DNA of 9,062 nt. Source: Bacteroidota bacterium. Lineage in GTDB: Bacteria; Bacteroidota; Bacteroidia; Flavobacteriales; Weeksellaceae. Location: the NCBI GenBank assembly GCA_023399675.1, contig JAEWOM010000112.1:1-9062 (forward strand), written 5' to 3'. A program made the position numbers and the translations under genes. Positions 1-6,057 of this stretch are shown piece by piece. The notes below the pieces were generated by a model. The model was not told the DNA's origin. It saw only the letters and a program-made list of their open reading frames with translations, and made no database searches. Position 1 is the first letter of the stretch. Each line of letters starts with the position of its first letter.

Positions 1-53
1 TGAACGCTTCTTTTAGAAGAAAACTGTTTCATGCGGCAAATTTATCAAAACCC

Positions 54-515
54 CTACTGCTTTTCTGTTTTTTGCATAAGCAACTCAACAAAGTTGAATG
101 CAGCAGGACAAATGAGTGTGTTTTTTAAGGTTAAATTATTGATCTGGTATATTTTACGACGGTCTGTATGCGGATACTCCCGACACGCTTTCGGCCGTAC
201 TTCATATATGGAACAGGCATTATCGGCCATCAGAAAAAAACAGGGCACCTGCTGAAGAACCTTATCGCCATCTTCGTCCGTGCGCAGAAACTTGGCTTCG
301 AATGCAGCAGGTTTCATTTTCAGATGCTTCGAAATACGGTCGATATCTTTCTCTGTGAATAAAGGACCGGTGGTTTTACAGCAGTTCGCGCACTGCAAAC
401 AGTCGGTTTTTTCGAAAACTTCTTCGTGGGTTTGCAAAACCACCTGATCAAGATTCTTTGGCGGTTTCTTCCTGAGGGATTCCAGAAATTTCCTGTGTTC
501 TTTTTGCCTGTTCAT
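54..515 (-). CDS. YkgJ-family eight-cysteine metal-binding protein
   Basis: A 153-residue protein of the YkgJ / zinc-iron-chelating family (formerly UPF0153), about the usual length. The signature is clear: CxxCxxCC at residues 39-46 (C39, C42, C45, C46), a PCxFL segment with C92, then C101-S-I-Y-E-V-R-P-K-A-C111-R-E-Y-P, and a final C136-P. These eight cysteines are the expected metal or Fe-S ligands. No signal peptide or membrane segment is seen, so it should be cytoplasmic. The biochemical role of the family is poorly known; binding of zinc or an iron centre is inferred from the cysteine pattern. The ATG at 513-515 is preceded by an A-rich stretch, and the next upstream gene, tnaA on the same strand, stops 17 bases away, so the two may share a transcript. 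The family is recognised with confidence, but no substrate can be named. Confidence 0.9.
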   Translation of the reverse strand: MNRQKEHRKFLESLRKKPPKNLDQVVLQTHEEVFEKTDCLQCANCCKTTGPLFTEKDIDRISKHLKMKPAAFEAKFLRTDEDGDKVLQQVPCFFLMADNACSIYEVRPKACREYPHTDRRKIYQINNLTLKNTLICPAAFNFVELLMQKTEKQ

Positions 516-532
516 TTTTTGTTTACACCATA

Positions 533-1939
533 CTATTTCTGAGGCTCCAGAACAACCTGAGAATCAGCTTCTTCCAGTTTCACCGTGAAATGCCTCAATA
601 TTGGCGGCTCCCAGGTAATAGAAAATCCTTTGGTGATCTCGTTTCTTCTGTCATAAACATTTTTCATCGCTGCAGCGATATAATCCATATGATTATTGGT
701 GTACGTACGTCGTGGAATTGCCAAACGCAGCAGTTCGAGCTTCGGATATCTGTTTTCACGCGTTTCCGGATCGCGGTCTGCCAAAAGGGTCCCGATTTCC
801 ACGCCTCGTATTCCGGCCTCTTTGTACACTTCCACAGCCAGTGTCTGCGCAGGATACTGTTCGCGCGGAACTCCCGGCAAAAATTTCAGCGCATCGATAA
901 AAACGGCATGTCCACCAATCGGCTTCTGTACAGGGATGCCGTACTCCATTAATTTATTACCCAAATATTCCACCTGCGAAATTCTGCTTTCGAGATAAGC
1001 AAATTCCGTAGCTTCATCAAGACCCACGGCAAGCGCTGCCATATCTCTGCCGGCAAGTCCGCCATACGTGATAAATCCTTCGTAGATAATGGTGAAATTG
1101 GATGCATTCTGAAAAACTTCTTCATTATTCAGCGCAATAAAACCACCGATGTTTACAAGTCCGTCTTTCTTGGAACTCATGGTCATTCCGTCACCATAGG
1201 AGAAAATTTCTTTGCAGATTTCCTTAATCGTTCTGTCCTGCTGTCCCTCTTCTCTTTGCTTGATGAAATAGGCATTTTCCGCATACCTTGCACTGTCGAA
1301 ATATACCGGAATTCCATATTGGTCAGACAGGGCTTTTACAGCTTTGATATTCTCCAGAGATACAGGCTGTCCACCGGAAGTGTTACAGGTAATGGTGATA
1401 AGGCAGAACGGAATTTTCTCGCTGCCGTGCTCTTTGTAAACGTTTTCCAGTTTTTCAAGATCGATATTTCCTTTAAAAGGATGCAGATTCTCGATATCGA
1501 ATGCTTCGTCGATTGTACAGTCCACGGCATGTGCTTTTCGGAATTCTATATGTCCTTTCGTGGTATCAAAATGTGAATTTCCGGGAATGACGTCGCCATC
1601 ATTCACAAGCACAGAGAACAGCACATTTTCAGCTGCTCTTCCCTGATGTGTCGGCAACAGATATTTAAATCCGGTGATTTTCTGTACTGTTTCGTGCAGT
1701 TCCTGAAAAGAACGCGAACCGGCATAACTTTCATCACCCGTCATCATAGCGCTCCACTGTTTGTCGCTCATCGCACCGGTACCGGAATCAGTGAGCAAAT
1801 CGATATAAACCTGTGAAGATTTAAGGTTGAACAGATTGAAATTGGCATCCTTCAGCCATTGAATCCTTTCTACTTTGGTTGACTGGCGGATTTCTTCGAT
1901 CATTTTAATTCTGTAAGGTTCTGCGTATGGTAATTTCAT
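533..1939 (-). CDS. tnaA: Tryptophanase (tryptophan indole-lyase), PLP-dependent
   Basis: A 468-residue beta-eliminating lyase that splits L-tryptophan into indole, pyruvate and ammonia using PLP and a monovalent cation. Family landmarks: S52-G-T-G near the N terminus, DESYAGS with Y72, THQGR at 97-101, FDSAR with D215 and R218 contacting PLP, MSSKKD with K258 as the likely Schiff-base lysine, TYGGLAGRDM, and LRLAIPRR with R405 as the likely substrate-carboxylate ligand. Its close relative is tyrosine phenol-lyase. Three positions favour tryptophanase: FDTT (D125, where the phenol-lyase has Thr), VEIG at 380-383 (Ile382 replacing the phenol-binding Arg381) and LRHFT (H450, His463 in E. coli TnaA, Phe in the phenol-lyase). 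The C terminus runs about ten residues past the E. coli end. The gene lies 85 bases after the DUF502 gene and 17 bases before the YkgJ gene. No tnaC-like leader with a Trp codon and no permease gene is adjacent. Confidence 0.95.
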   Translation of the reverse strand: MKLPYAEPYRIKMIEEIRQSTKVERIQWLKDANFNLFNLKSSQVYIDLLTDSGTGAMSDKQWSAMMTGDESYAGSRSFQELHETVQKITGFKYLLPTHQGRAAENVLFSVLVNDGDVIPGNSHFDTTKGHIEFRKAHAVDCTIDEAFDIENLHPFKGNIDLEKLENVYKEHGSEKIPFCLITITCNTSGGQPVSLENIKAVKALSDQYGIPVYFDSARYAENAYFIKQREEGQQDRTIKEICKEIFSYGDGMTMSSKKDGLVNIGGFIALNNEEVFQNASNFTIIYEGFITYGGLAGRDMAALAVGLDEATEFAYLESRISQVEYLGNKLMEYGIPVQKPIGGHAVFIDALKFLPGVPREQYPAQTLAVEVYKEAGIRGVEIGTLLADRDPETRENRYPKLELLRLAIPRRTYTNNHMDYIAAAMKNVYDRRNEITKGFSITWEPPILRHFTVKLEEADSQVVLEPQK

Positions 1940-1965
1940 TATGAGTTGAATTTTTTATAATTGAG

Positions 1966-1973
1966 TAAAAATA
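1966..1973 (-). promoter_or_regulatory. Possible -7 element for tnaA
   Basis: On the minus strand this reads TATTTTTA, one base off the Bacteroidota -7 box TAnnTTTG, and lies about 26 bases before the tnaA ATG. I see no good TTTG or TTG element at the expected spacing. The call is weak, and tnaA could instead be reached by read-through from the DUF502 gene. Confidence 0.25.
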
Positions 1974-1979
1974 ATTGAC

Positions 1980-1998
1980 GGAGCAATAGAACAGCTCC
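1980..1998 (-). terminator. Weak hairpin after the DUF502 gene
   Basis: On the minus strand GGAGC (1998-1994) and GCTCC (1984-1980) can form a 5-base-pair stem around a 9-base loop, 27 bases after the DUF502 stop codon. The following bases (about 1979-1967) are A/T-rich and end in a short T run, which starts too late for a standard terminator. It may be a weak terminator or attenuating structure in front of tnaA, or chance. Confidence 0.25.
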
Positions 1999-2011
1999 TG
2001 AAACAGGGAAG

Positions 2012-2023
2012 TACGTATACGTA
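2012..2023. promoter_or_regulatory. Perfect 12-base palindrome upstream of tnaA
   Basis: TACGTATACGTA is identical to its own reverse complement. It starts one base beyond the DUF502 stop codon, about 73-84 bases before the tnaA start, where an operator for tnaA could lie. No second copy or known regulator motif is recognised, so an operator role is only a possibility. Confidence 0.25.
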
Positions 2024-2024
2024 A

Positions 2025-2654
2025 TTATTCCGGCGCCTTAAACACGTTATCGTCTGAATGGAAACCGGCAACGCCACCGCTGACCGCAAATTTCATTGCC
2101 TGTGCTGATCCGATATGGTCCATAACCACAATGTCTTTTGCCGGAACAAAAACTACCCAGCCGGACACGGCGTATGAATGAGGTAGATAGACGGAAACAT
2201 AATCCGGAAAGCCGACAGACGACATATCTTCCTGTGTGAGAAAGCCAATTCTCCACACCTCAGGATCTGCAGAGGTTTTAATGAGAACGGGACGGTTGAA
2301 TTTTTTCTTGTCGCCGACGAACGAAGTCAGCACATCTTTCAGGGAAGTGTATAAAAATTTTATTCCGGGGGTGTGCTCCAGGATGTAATCGAACGTATCA
2401 ACAATGAGCCTTCCGATGATGAAGCGGTTACCCAGATAACCGATCACTGTGGTCACGGCAATGACCAGCAGAAAAGTTATTCCCGGATACAGTTTTTCTG
2501 AAACACCCGGAACCATGCTGTCTATCGACGAAACTACATACCAGATAATCCAGACAGTCAGGGCAAAAGGACCAATAATCAGAAGACCCTGAAAAAAAGA
2601 TTTTACCAGGATATTCAGAATTGAATTGTTATTTCCTTTGCCTGCAGATTCCAT
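2025..2654 (-). CDS. DUF502 family inner-membrane protein
   Basis: A 209-residue protein of the DUF502 family, whose plant members are the LCV/COV-like proteins. It starts with a short polar stretch, then has a first membrane segment at about residues 22-44 (GLLIIGPFALTVWIIWYVV), a short external stretch with Pro-Gly, and a second segment at about 58-75 (GITFLLVIAVTTVIGYLG). The rest is a soluble domain with the family pattern: TPGIKFLYTSLKDVL at about 95-109, a KKKF basic patch near 116-119, SGWVVFVPAKD at 164-174 and a terminal VSGGV at 191-195. Length and motif order are normal for the family, whose biochemical role is unknown. Its ATG (2652-2654) immediately follows the TAA of the MiaE-like gene with no gap, so the two are very probably co-transcribed and translationally coupled. 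Confidence 0.88.
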   Translation of the reverse strand: MESAGKGNNNSILNILVKSFFQGLLIIGPFALTVWIIWYVVSSIDSMVPGVSEKLYPGITFLLVIAVTTVIGYLGNRFIIGRLIVDTFDYILEHTPGIKFLYTSLKDVLTSFVGDKKKFNRPVLIKTSADPEVWRIGFLTQEDMSSVGFPDYVSVYLPHSYAVSGWVVFVPAKDIVVMDHIGSAQAMKFAVSGGVAGFHSDDNVFKAPE

Positions 2655-3233
2655 TTATCCGTGAATGGTTTCTTTGGTTCCGTAACTTTGAATGATTTTG
2701 GCTTCATATTCCAGCCATTCTTCCCAGCGTTTGTTTACTTTCTCGGGATCGCCCAGTTTTCGGGCAAACGCAATGAAAGTGGTGTAATGATTTGCTTCAG
2801 AAATCATCAGTTCGCGATAGAACACGCGCAGTTCTTCATCTTTAATATTTTCGGTAAGCACTTTAAACCGTTCACAGCTTCTGGCCTCAATCATCGCAGC
2901 AAACAGCATTTTATCGATGATTAAGTCTTCACGGCTTCCCTGAATGATAAATTTGGCCAGATCATTTACATAATCATCCTTTCTCGCACGGCCGAATGTA
3001 TACCCTCTCTTGAGAATAATTTCGTGTACCTGACTGAAATGGTCGAGTTCCTCCTGCGCAATTGAAAGCAGTTCAGTAACGATTTCCGGATATTCCGGAA
3101 GCATCGTTATAAGGGTAATCGAATTGGTTGCTGCTTTCTGCTCACACCACGCATGATCGGTAAGAATTTCCTCCAGATTTCCTTCAGCAACATTTGCCCA
3201 GCGAGGATCTGTAGGAAGTTTCAGTTTAAACAT
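2655..3233 (-). CDS. MiaE-like tRNA hydroxylase (di-iron, ferritin-like)
   Basis: A 192-residue member of the tRNA-(ms2io6A)-hydroxylase (MiaE) family, an O2-dependent di-iron enzyme that hydroxylates the isopentenyl group of ms2i6A at tRNA position 37. The ferritin-like four-helix ligand set is visible: E31 in DHAWCEQKAA, E62-x-x-H65 in EELDH, E116 in MIEARSCERF, and E146-x-x-H149 in SEANHY. The flavobacterial N terminus MFKLKLPTDPRWANVAEGNL begins at the ATG at 3233. The frame stays open upstream to an ATG at 3299, but the extra 22 residues (MKMQSNVYSFF...) look unlike this family and are encoded by promoter-like A/T-rich sequence, so I chose the inner start. The gene leads a transcript with the DUF502 gene. 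The MiaE symbol is withheld because flavobacterial members are distant from the Salmonella enzyme. Confidence 0.88.
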   Translation of the reverse strand: MFKLKLPTDPRWANVAEGNLEEILTDHAWCEQKAATNSITLITMLPEYPEIVTELLSIAQEELDHFSQVHEIILKRGYTFGRARKDDYVNDLAKFIIQGSREDLIIDKMLFAAMIEARSCERFKVLTENIKDEELRVFYRELMISEANHYTTFIAFARKLGDPEKVNKRWEEWLEYEAKIIQSYGTKETIHG

Positions 3234-3248
3234 ATTTTGATTTATCTG

Positions 3249-3256
3249 TAAATTTA
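3249..3256 (-). promoter_or_regulatory. Possible -7 element for the MiaE-like gene
   Basis: TAAATTTA, read on the minus strand, differs from TAnnTTTG only in the last base and lies 15 bases before the ATG at 3233, a spacing similar to better promoters in this window. No clear upstream TTTG is seen. If it is the promoter, the upstream ATG at 3299 would lie outside the transcript, which supports the shorter protein. Confidence 0.35.
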
Positions 3257-3404
3257 CTATAAAATGAAAAAATGAATACACGTTTGACTGCATTTTCACA
3301 ATTTCAGTTTCAACTTATATGATTTTGTGCTAAATAGTTTACATCCAGCTATTGGCATCTAAATTGTCGCATCGAAAAATACTAACTATTAAAATAAATG
3401 AATT

Positions 3405-3650
3405 ATGAAACTACCTGCAAACATGACGGCAAAGTTTGAAAAAATGGCACTTTTAGTCATTATGTTCTTTTCCAGTGTACTGGCAATAGCACAGACTACA
3501 GCTCCTGCAGAAGTGGACATTACCACTACTGAAAGCACGACGACAACTACTACAGAAGAATGGGTATCCAATCCACTGTACTGGGTAATCGGAGCTTTGG
3601 TTCTTATTCTGATTATCGCACTGGTTGCGAGAGGTAACAGAAGAGCATAA
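3405..3650 (+). CDS. Small exported Thr-rich single-pass membrane protein
   Basis: An 81-residue protein I cannot assign to a named family. Visible parts: a signal peptide with a basic N region and hydrophobic core (about residues 14-29, MALLVIMFFSSVLAIA) that can be cleaved before Q30; a short acidic and Thr-rich linker (about 31-52) with six consecutive Thr; a membrane segment at about 58-75 (PLYWVIGALVLILIIALV); and a basic tail RGNRR. The mature protein would sit in the inner membrane with the Thr-rich part in the periplasm and the basic tail in the cytoplasm. The Thr codons in the run are mixed (ACC, ACT, ACG, ACA), so the run is not a simple DNA repeat expansion. The gene is a single unit: about 170 bases separate it from the divergent MiaE-like gene and a strong terminator follows it. 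That isolation and the clean signal peptide argue that it is a real gene. Confidence 0.8.
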   Translation: MKLPANMTAKFEKMALLVIMFFSSVLAIAQTTAPAEVDITTTESTTTTTTEEWVSNPLYWVIGALVLILIIALVARGNRRA

Positions 3651-3671
3651 GATCTTCGACAATACAATTCA

Positions 3672-3708
3672 ACTGCATCAGTTTATTTGTCTGATGCAGT
3701 ATTTTTTT
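3672..3708 (+). terminator. Strong Rho-independent terminator overlapping a convergent gene end
   Basis: ACTGCATCAG (3672-3681) and CTGATGCAGT (3691-3700) form a perfect 10-base-pair stem with a 9-base loop, followed by A and seven T (3702-3708). It starts 21 bases after the stop of the small Thr-rich gene and serves plus-strand transcription. The stop codon of the acyltransferase on the other strand (3683-3685) lies in the loop, and its last sense codons form one arm and the T run. The minus-strand transcript would form the same hairpin but has no T run after it. Confidence 0.9.
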
Positions 3709-4777
3709 GCAGAATTCTGAGGATGTTCCAGCCGAAGTCATCAATTTTTTTCAACAGGAGTGCGATGAAATATGCCAGCACAAGATTCACGGCGAAAATA
3801 ATCGGTAACAGAATCCACCACGGCATTTGCTCCTCCAACGGGCGAACCAGAAAATAGATCAGCGTAGAGCTGATTCCCTGGGCGAAATAGAAAAAAATAG
3901 CATTTTCACCAATATGCGTAATGATACTTTTTCTGTTGATTTTCAACCTGTTGTAAAGTACAAATAACGTAACAACACCAAATGTAATCCAAATAATGTA
4001 TGGAATTCTCGGCGGAAATTTATTTTTATTGAACAGATAGAAAATTTCCTTTCCGTAACCCGTGAAGACCCATGCCAGTGCGGCAAAAACGCCCGCATAC
4101 AGCACCACCGCTAACATATTCGAAATCTTTTTTCCCTTTAACCGGTTTCCGATAAGGAACACTGCGAGATAAAATGCAACATAAGCAACCTGTCCAGTAG
4201 GAAAATAATGCGGAAAAATGTGGTAGATCATCGTAAGACCCAGACAAACTGCAACGAACCACCAGATATGTTTCGGGAAAAACCTGATGATCAAAACCCC
4301 GAAAACAGCCAGTATAAAGTACACTTTTAGATACCAGAAACTGCCCATAATGACCGGAAACGTATCAGCATTGGTGTAGCTGTGCATATACCAGTTACCC
4401 AGATTCTGCCATTGCGGTACTGTCGAAATACTCTGCGGAACGTACTTTCCACCGAATGTTGAATAAAAATTCTCCATCCATTGCAAGCCGAAAAAATTCA
4501 GGCCGAATACCTTAAACAGATAATCGACGAAGAACACGCCGGTTACAAAAATCATATAGGTGATCTGCAGTTTGAGCAGCCGGTAAAAAGTTTTGTCAAC
4601 ATTGCCGCCTGATGTAATTCCACTCAGCGCATAGAACAGCACTACATCGAAAAGCAGCGACAAAGTCCGCACTTCTGCCGGAACGTAAAACTGCCCGCTC
4701 CAAAAAACGGTATGTATAAAAATAACCGAAACCGTTGCCAGGCCTTTGGCAAAATCAATGTAAAGATCACGCTTCAT
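3683..4777 (-). CDS. Acyltransferase-3 family integral membrane protein
   Basis: A 364-residue multi-pass membrane protein of the acyltransferase-3 family (OafA/NodX/WecH type), which moves acyl groups onto exported glycans or other envelope molecules. The N terminus has the family pattern RDLYIDFAKGLA (R3, D4, D8, K11, G12) followed by the first membrane helix with H22 (FIHT), the usual catalytic-histidine position. About ten hydrophobic segments follow, including GSFWYLKVYFILAVFGVLII at 145-164, and a late IGENAIFFYFAQGI segment at 289-302, the counterpart of the family's IG-x-x-S/A-x-x-x-Y motif. The start is the ATG at 4777; a TTG one codon upstream is less likely. The acceptor and acyl donor cannot be told from sequence. 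The gene stands alone, with no sugar or polysaccharide genes beside it, and shares an overlapping promoter region with the barrel gene at 4848. Confidence 0.85.
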   Translation of the reverse strand: MKRDLYIDFAKGLATVSVIFIHTVFWSGQFYVPAEVRTLSLLFDVVLFYALSGITSGGNVDKTFYRLLKLQITYMIFVTGVFFVDYLFKVFGLNFFGLQWMENFYSTFGGKYVPQSISTVPQWQNLGNWYMHSYTNADTFPVIMGSFWYLKVYFILAVFGVLIIRFFPKHIWWFVAVCLGLTMIYHIFPHYFPTGQVAYVAFYLAVFLIGNRLKGKKISNMLAVVLYAGVFAALAWVFTGYGKEIFYLFNKNKFPPRIPYIIWITFGVVTLFVLYNRLKINRKSIITHIGENAIFFYFAQGISSTLIYFLVRPLEEQMPWWILLPIIFAVNLVLAYFIALLLKKIDDFGWNILRILQKNTASDK

Positions 4778-4796
4778 CAATATTTAAACTAACAAT

Positions 4797-4828
4797 TTTG
4801 TGTTAATTTATACAAATTTATATATTTG
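4797..4828 (+). promoter_or_regulatory. Bacteroidota-type promoter for the barrel gene at 4848
   Basis: TTTG at 4797-4800, 20 bases, then TATATTTG at 4821-4828: a full match to the TTTG / TAnnTTTG consensus at normal spacing. Transcription would start roughly at 4832-4835, giving a leader of about 15 bases before the ATG at 4848. Confidence 0.75.
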
Positions 4829-4844
4829 AAAACCAATTATTAAA
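4813..4844 (-). promoter_or_regulatory. Opposing Bacteroidota-type promoter for the acyltransferase
   Basis: On the minus strand TAAATTTG occupies 4820-4813, a full match to TAnnTTTG. Twenty bases upstream lies TTTA (4844-4841), one base off TTTG. The -7 box directly abuts that of the plus-strand promoter, so the two footprints overlap. The acyltransferase leader would be about 30 bases. Confidence 0.6.
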
Positions 4845-4847
4845 TTA

Positions 4848-6053
4848 ATGAAGAATATTTACAGCCTTGTTGTGCTCCTGTTCAGTACGGTGATTTTTGC
4901 ACAGGCAAAATTTGAAAAAGGTTATATCATAACCGCGAATGGCGAACGGCAGGAAGTTTTGATAGAAAATCTGGACTGGCTGAACAATCCCGCATCCATC
5001 CGTGTAAAAAACAATGACGCAGCGGCGCCCAGAATATTAAATGCATCGGAAATCCGGAAGTTTGAGGTTGGAGGAGCTACTTTTATTTCTGAGGATGTTT
5101 CTTACGACAAAACCGTTGAAAACTTAAGCGACCTGACAACAGTTTATGAGCCGGAAAATGTTTCAGAACGGATTACCCTCAGAAAACTTGTTGGAGGAGA
5201 TCTGGAGCTGTATAAATATCAGGACAAGAAGTTGGTTCGCTACTTTTACCGCAAAGACGGAGGTGAAATCAGGCAACTGGTTTACAAACCGTATTACTCT
5301 GCACCAAAAGTTCTGGCATTCAACGAAACTTATAAAAATCAACTGGCGACCATTCTCACCTGTAATCCGAATCAGCAGGAAATCCGCAGTGCAAGATACA
5401 GTCAGAAAGCACTTACCGATCTTTTCGTGGCACAAAATACCTGTGCAAATCCGAACCAGGCAGTGGATGTAGCAGTGAAACCTCAAGGTGTATTTAACAT
5501 CAACCTGCGACCGCGCATCATCTTTTCAAATATTGTTGCAGACCAGCCTTTGCTTGTTTACGAGCACGGTGCATACGTAAAAGCCAGTTCTGTAGGATTC
5601 GGATTCGGAGTAGAATTTGAATACCTGTTTCCTTTCAATGATAACCGATTCGGGCTTGTCGCAGAACCTACTTTCAGGACGGTTGCCGCAACAGAAACCT
5701 ATTCGTCCTCCAACATTGTCGGAGGTGAACTTATGATGGATTACAAGAGTTCTGCCATTGAAATTCCACTCAGCATACGCTATTATATTCCGGTTAATGA
5801 ACAGCTGAAATTCTTTGTGAATGCCGGATACTCTATCGTCGACATCGACCTTACGCATGAAATGGTTTTCACGAGAAATGACGGCAGTATCTTTACGGAA
5901 AACCGCGATTTAAAAACCAATCAAAGCGTACTATTCGGAGCCGGAGTTAATTTTACTGAAAAGTTCTCAGGAGAAATCAGATACAGACGTCTCGTAACTG
6001 ATGATATAAACAACAATACCTTTTCGCTGATACTGGGTTACAATATTTTCTAG
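4848..6053 (+). CDS. Two-part outer-membrane beta-barrel protein
   Basis: A 401-residue exported protein. Residues 1-18 form a signal peptide (MKNIYSLVVLLFSTVIFA) with Gln at the likely +1. Residues about 21-205 are an all-beta-looking soluble domain starting FEKGYIITANGER and then IENLDWLNNPASI, a pattern I associate with a family of Bacteroidota surface proteins but cannot name. It ends in a segment with two cysteines (C172, C199) that could form a disulfide in the periplasm. Residues about 213-401 look like an outer-membrane beta-barrel of the PorT/PF13568 kind: alternating strands, the AIEIPLSIRYYIPVNEQLKF motif at 303-322, FVNAGYS, and a terminal aromatic (YNIF). It should be an outer-membrane protein with a periplasmic N-terminal domain. 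Function is unknown. It has its own promoter and converges on another barrel gene with a 4-base gap. Confidence 0.82.
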   Translation: MKNIYSLVVLLFSTVIFAQAKFEKGYIITANGERQEVLIENLDWLNNPASIRVKNNDAAAPRILNASEIRKFEVGGATFISEDVSYDKTVENLSDLTTVYEPENVSERITLRKLVGGDLELYKYQDKKLVRYFYRKDGGEIRQLVYKPYYSAPKVLAFNETYKNQLATILTCNPNQQEIRSARYSQKALTDLFVAQNTCANPNQAVDVAVKPQGVFNINLRPRIIFSNIVADQPLLVYEHGAYVKASSVGFGFGVEFEYLFPFNDNRFGLVAEPTFRTVAATETYSSSNIVGGELMMDYKSSAIEIPLSIRYYIPVNEQLKFFVNAGYSIVDIDLTHEMVFTRNDGSIFTENRDLKTNQSVLFGAGVNFTEKFSGEIRYRRLVTDDINNNTFSLILGYNIF

Positions 6054-6057
6054 GAAA

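Noticed and set aside
1..53. Short inverted repeat CTTCT-TTT-AGAAG near base 9-21 as terminator of the YkgJ gene
   Set aside because: Only a 5-base-pair A/T-rich stem with a 3-base loop, and no T run follows it on the minus strand. No other feature could be supported in these bases.
1940..1986. A 15-codon TTG-started peptide ending at the tnaA ATG, as a possible tnaC analogue
   Set aside because: It has a TTG start, contains no Trp codon and has no ribosome-binding support, so it cannot act as a tryptophan-sensing leader of the known kind.
3234..3299. N-terminal extension of the MiaE-like protein (22 extra residues from an ATG at 3299)
   Set aside because: The extension looks unlike the family, is encoded by very A/T-rich leader-like DNA and contains the likely -7 box; the family start at 3233 fits better.
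3510..3565. Thr-codon run as a microsatellite or phase-variable repeat
   Set aside because: The codons are mixed (ACC, ACT, ACG, ACA) and interrupted by Glu and Ser codons, so there is no uniform repeat unit for slippage.
4778..4780. TTG as start codon for the acyltransferase
   Set aside because: An ATG follows immediately at 4777 and gives the normal family N terminus; nothing favours TTG.
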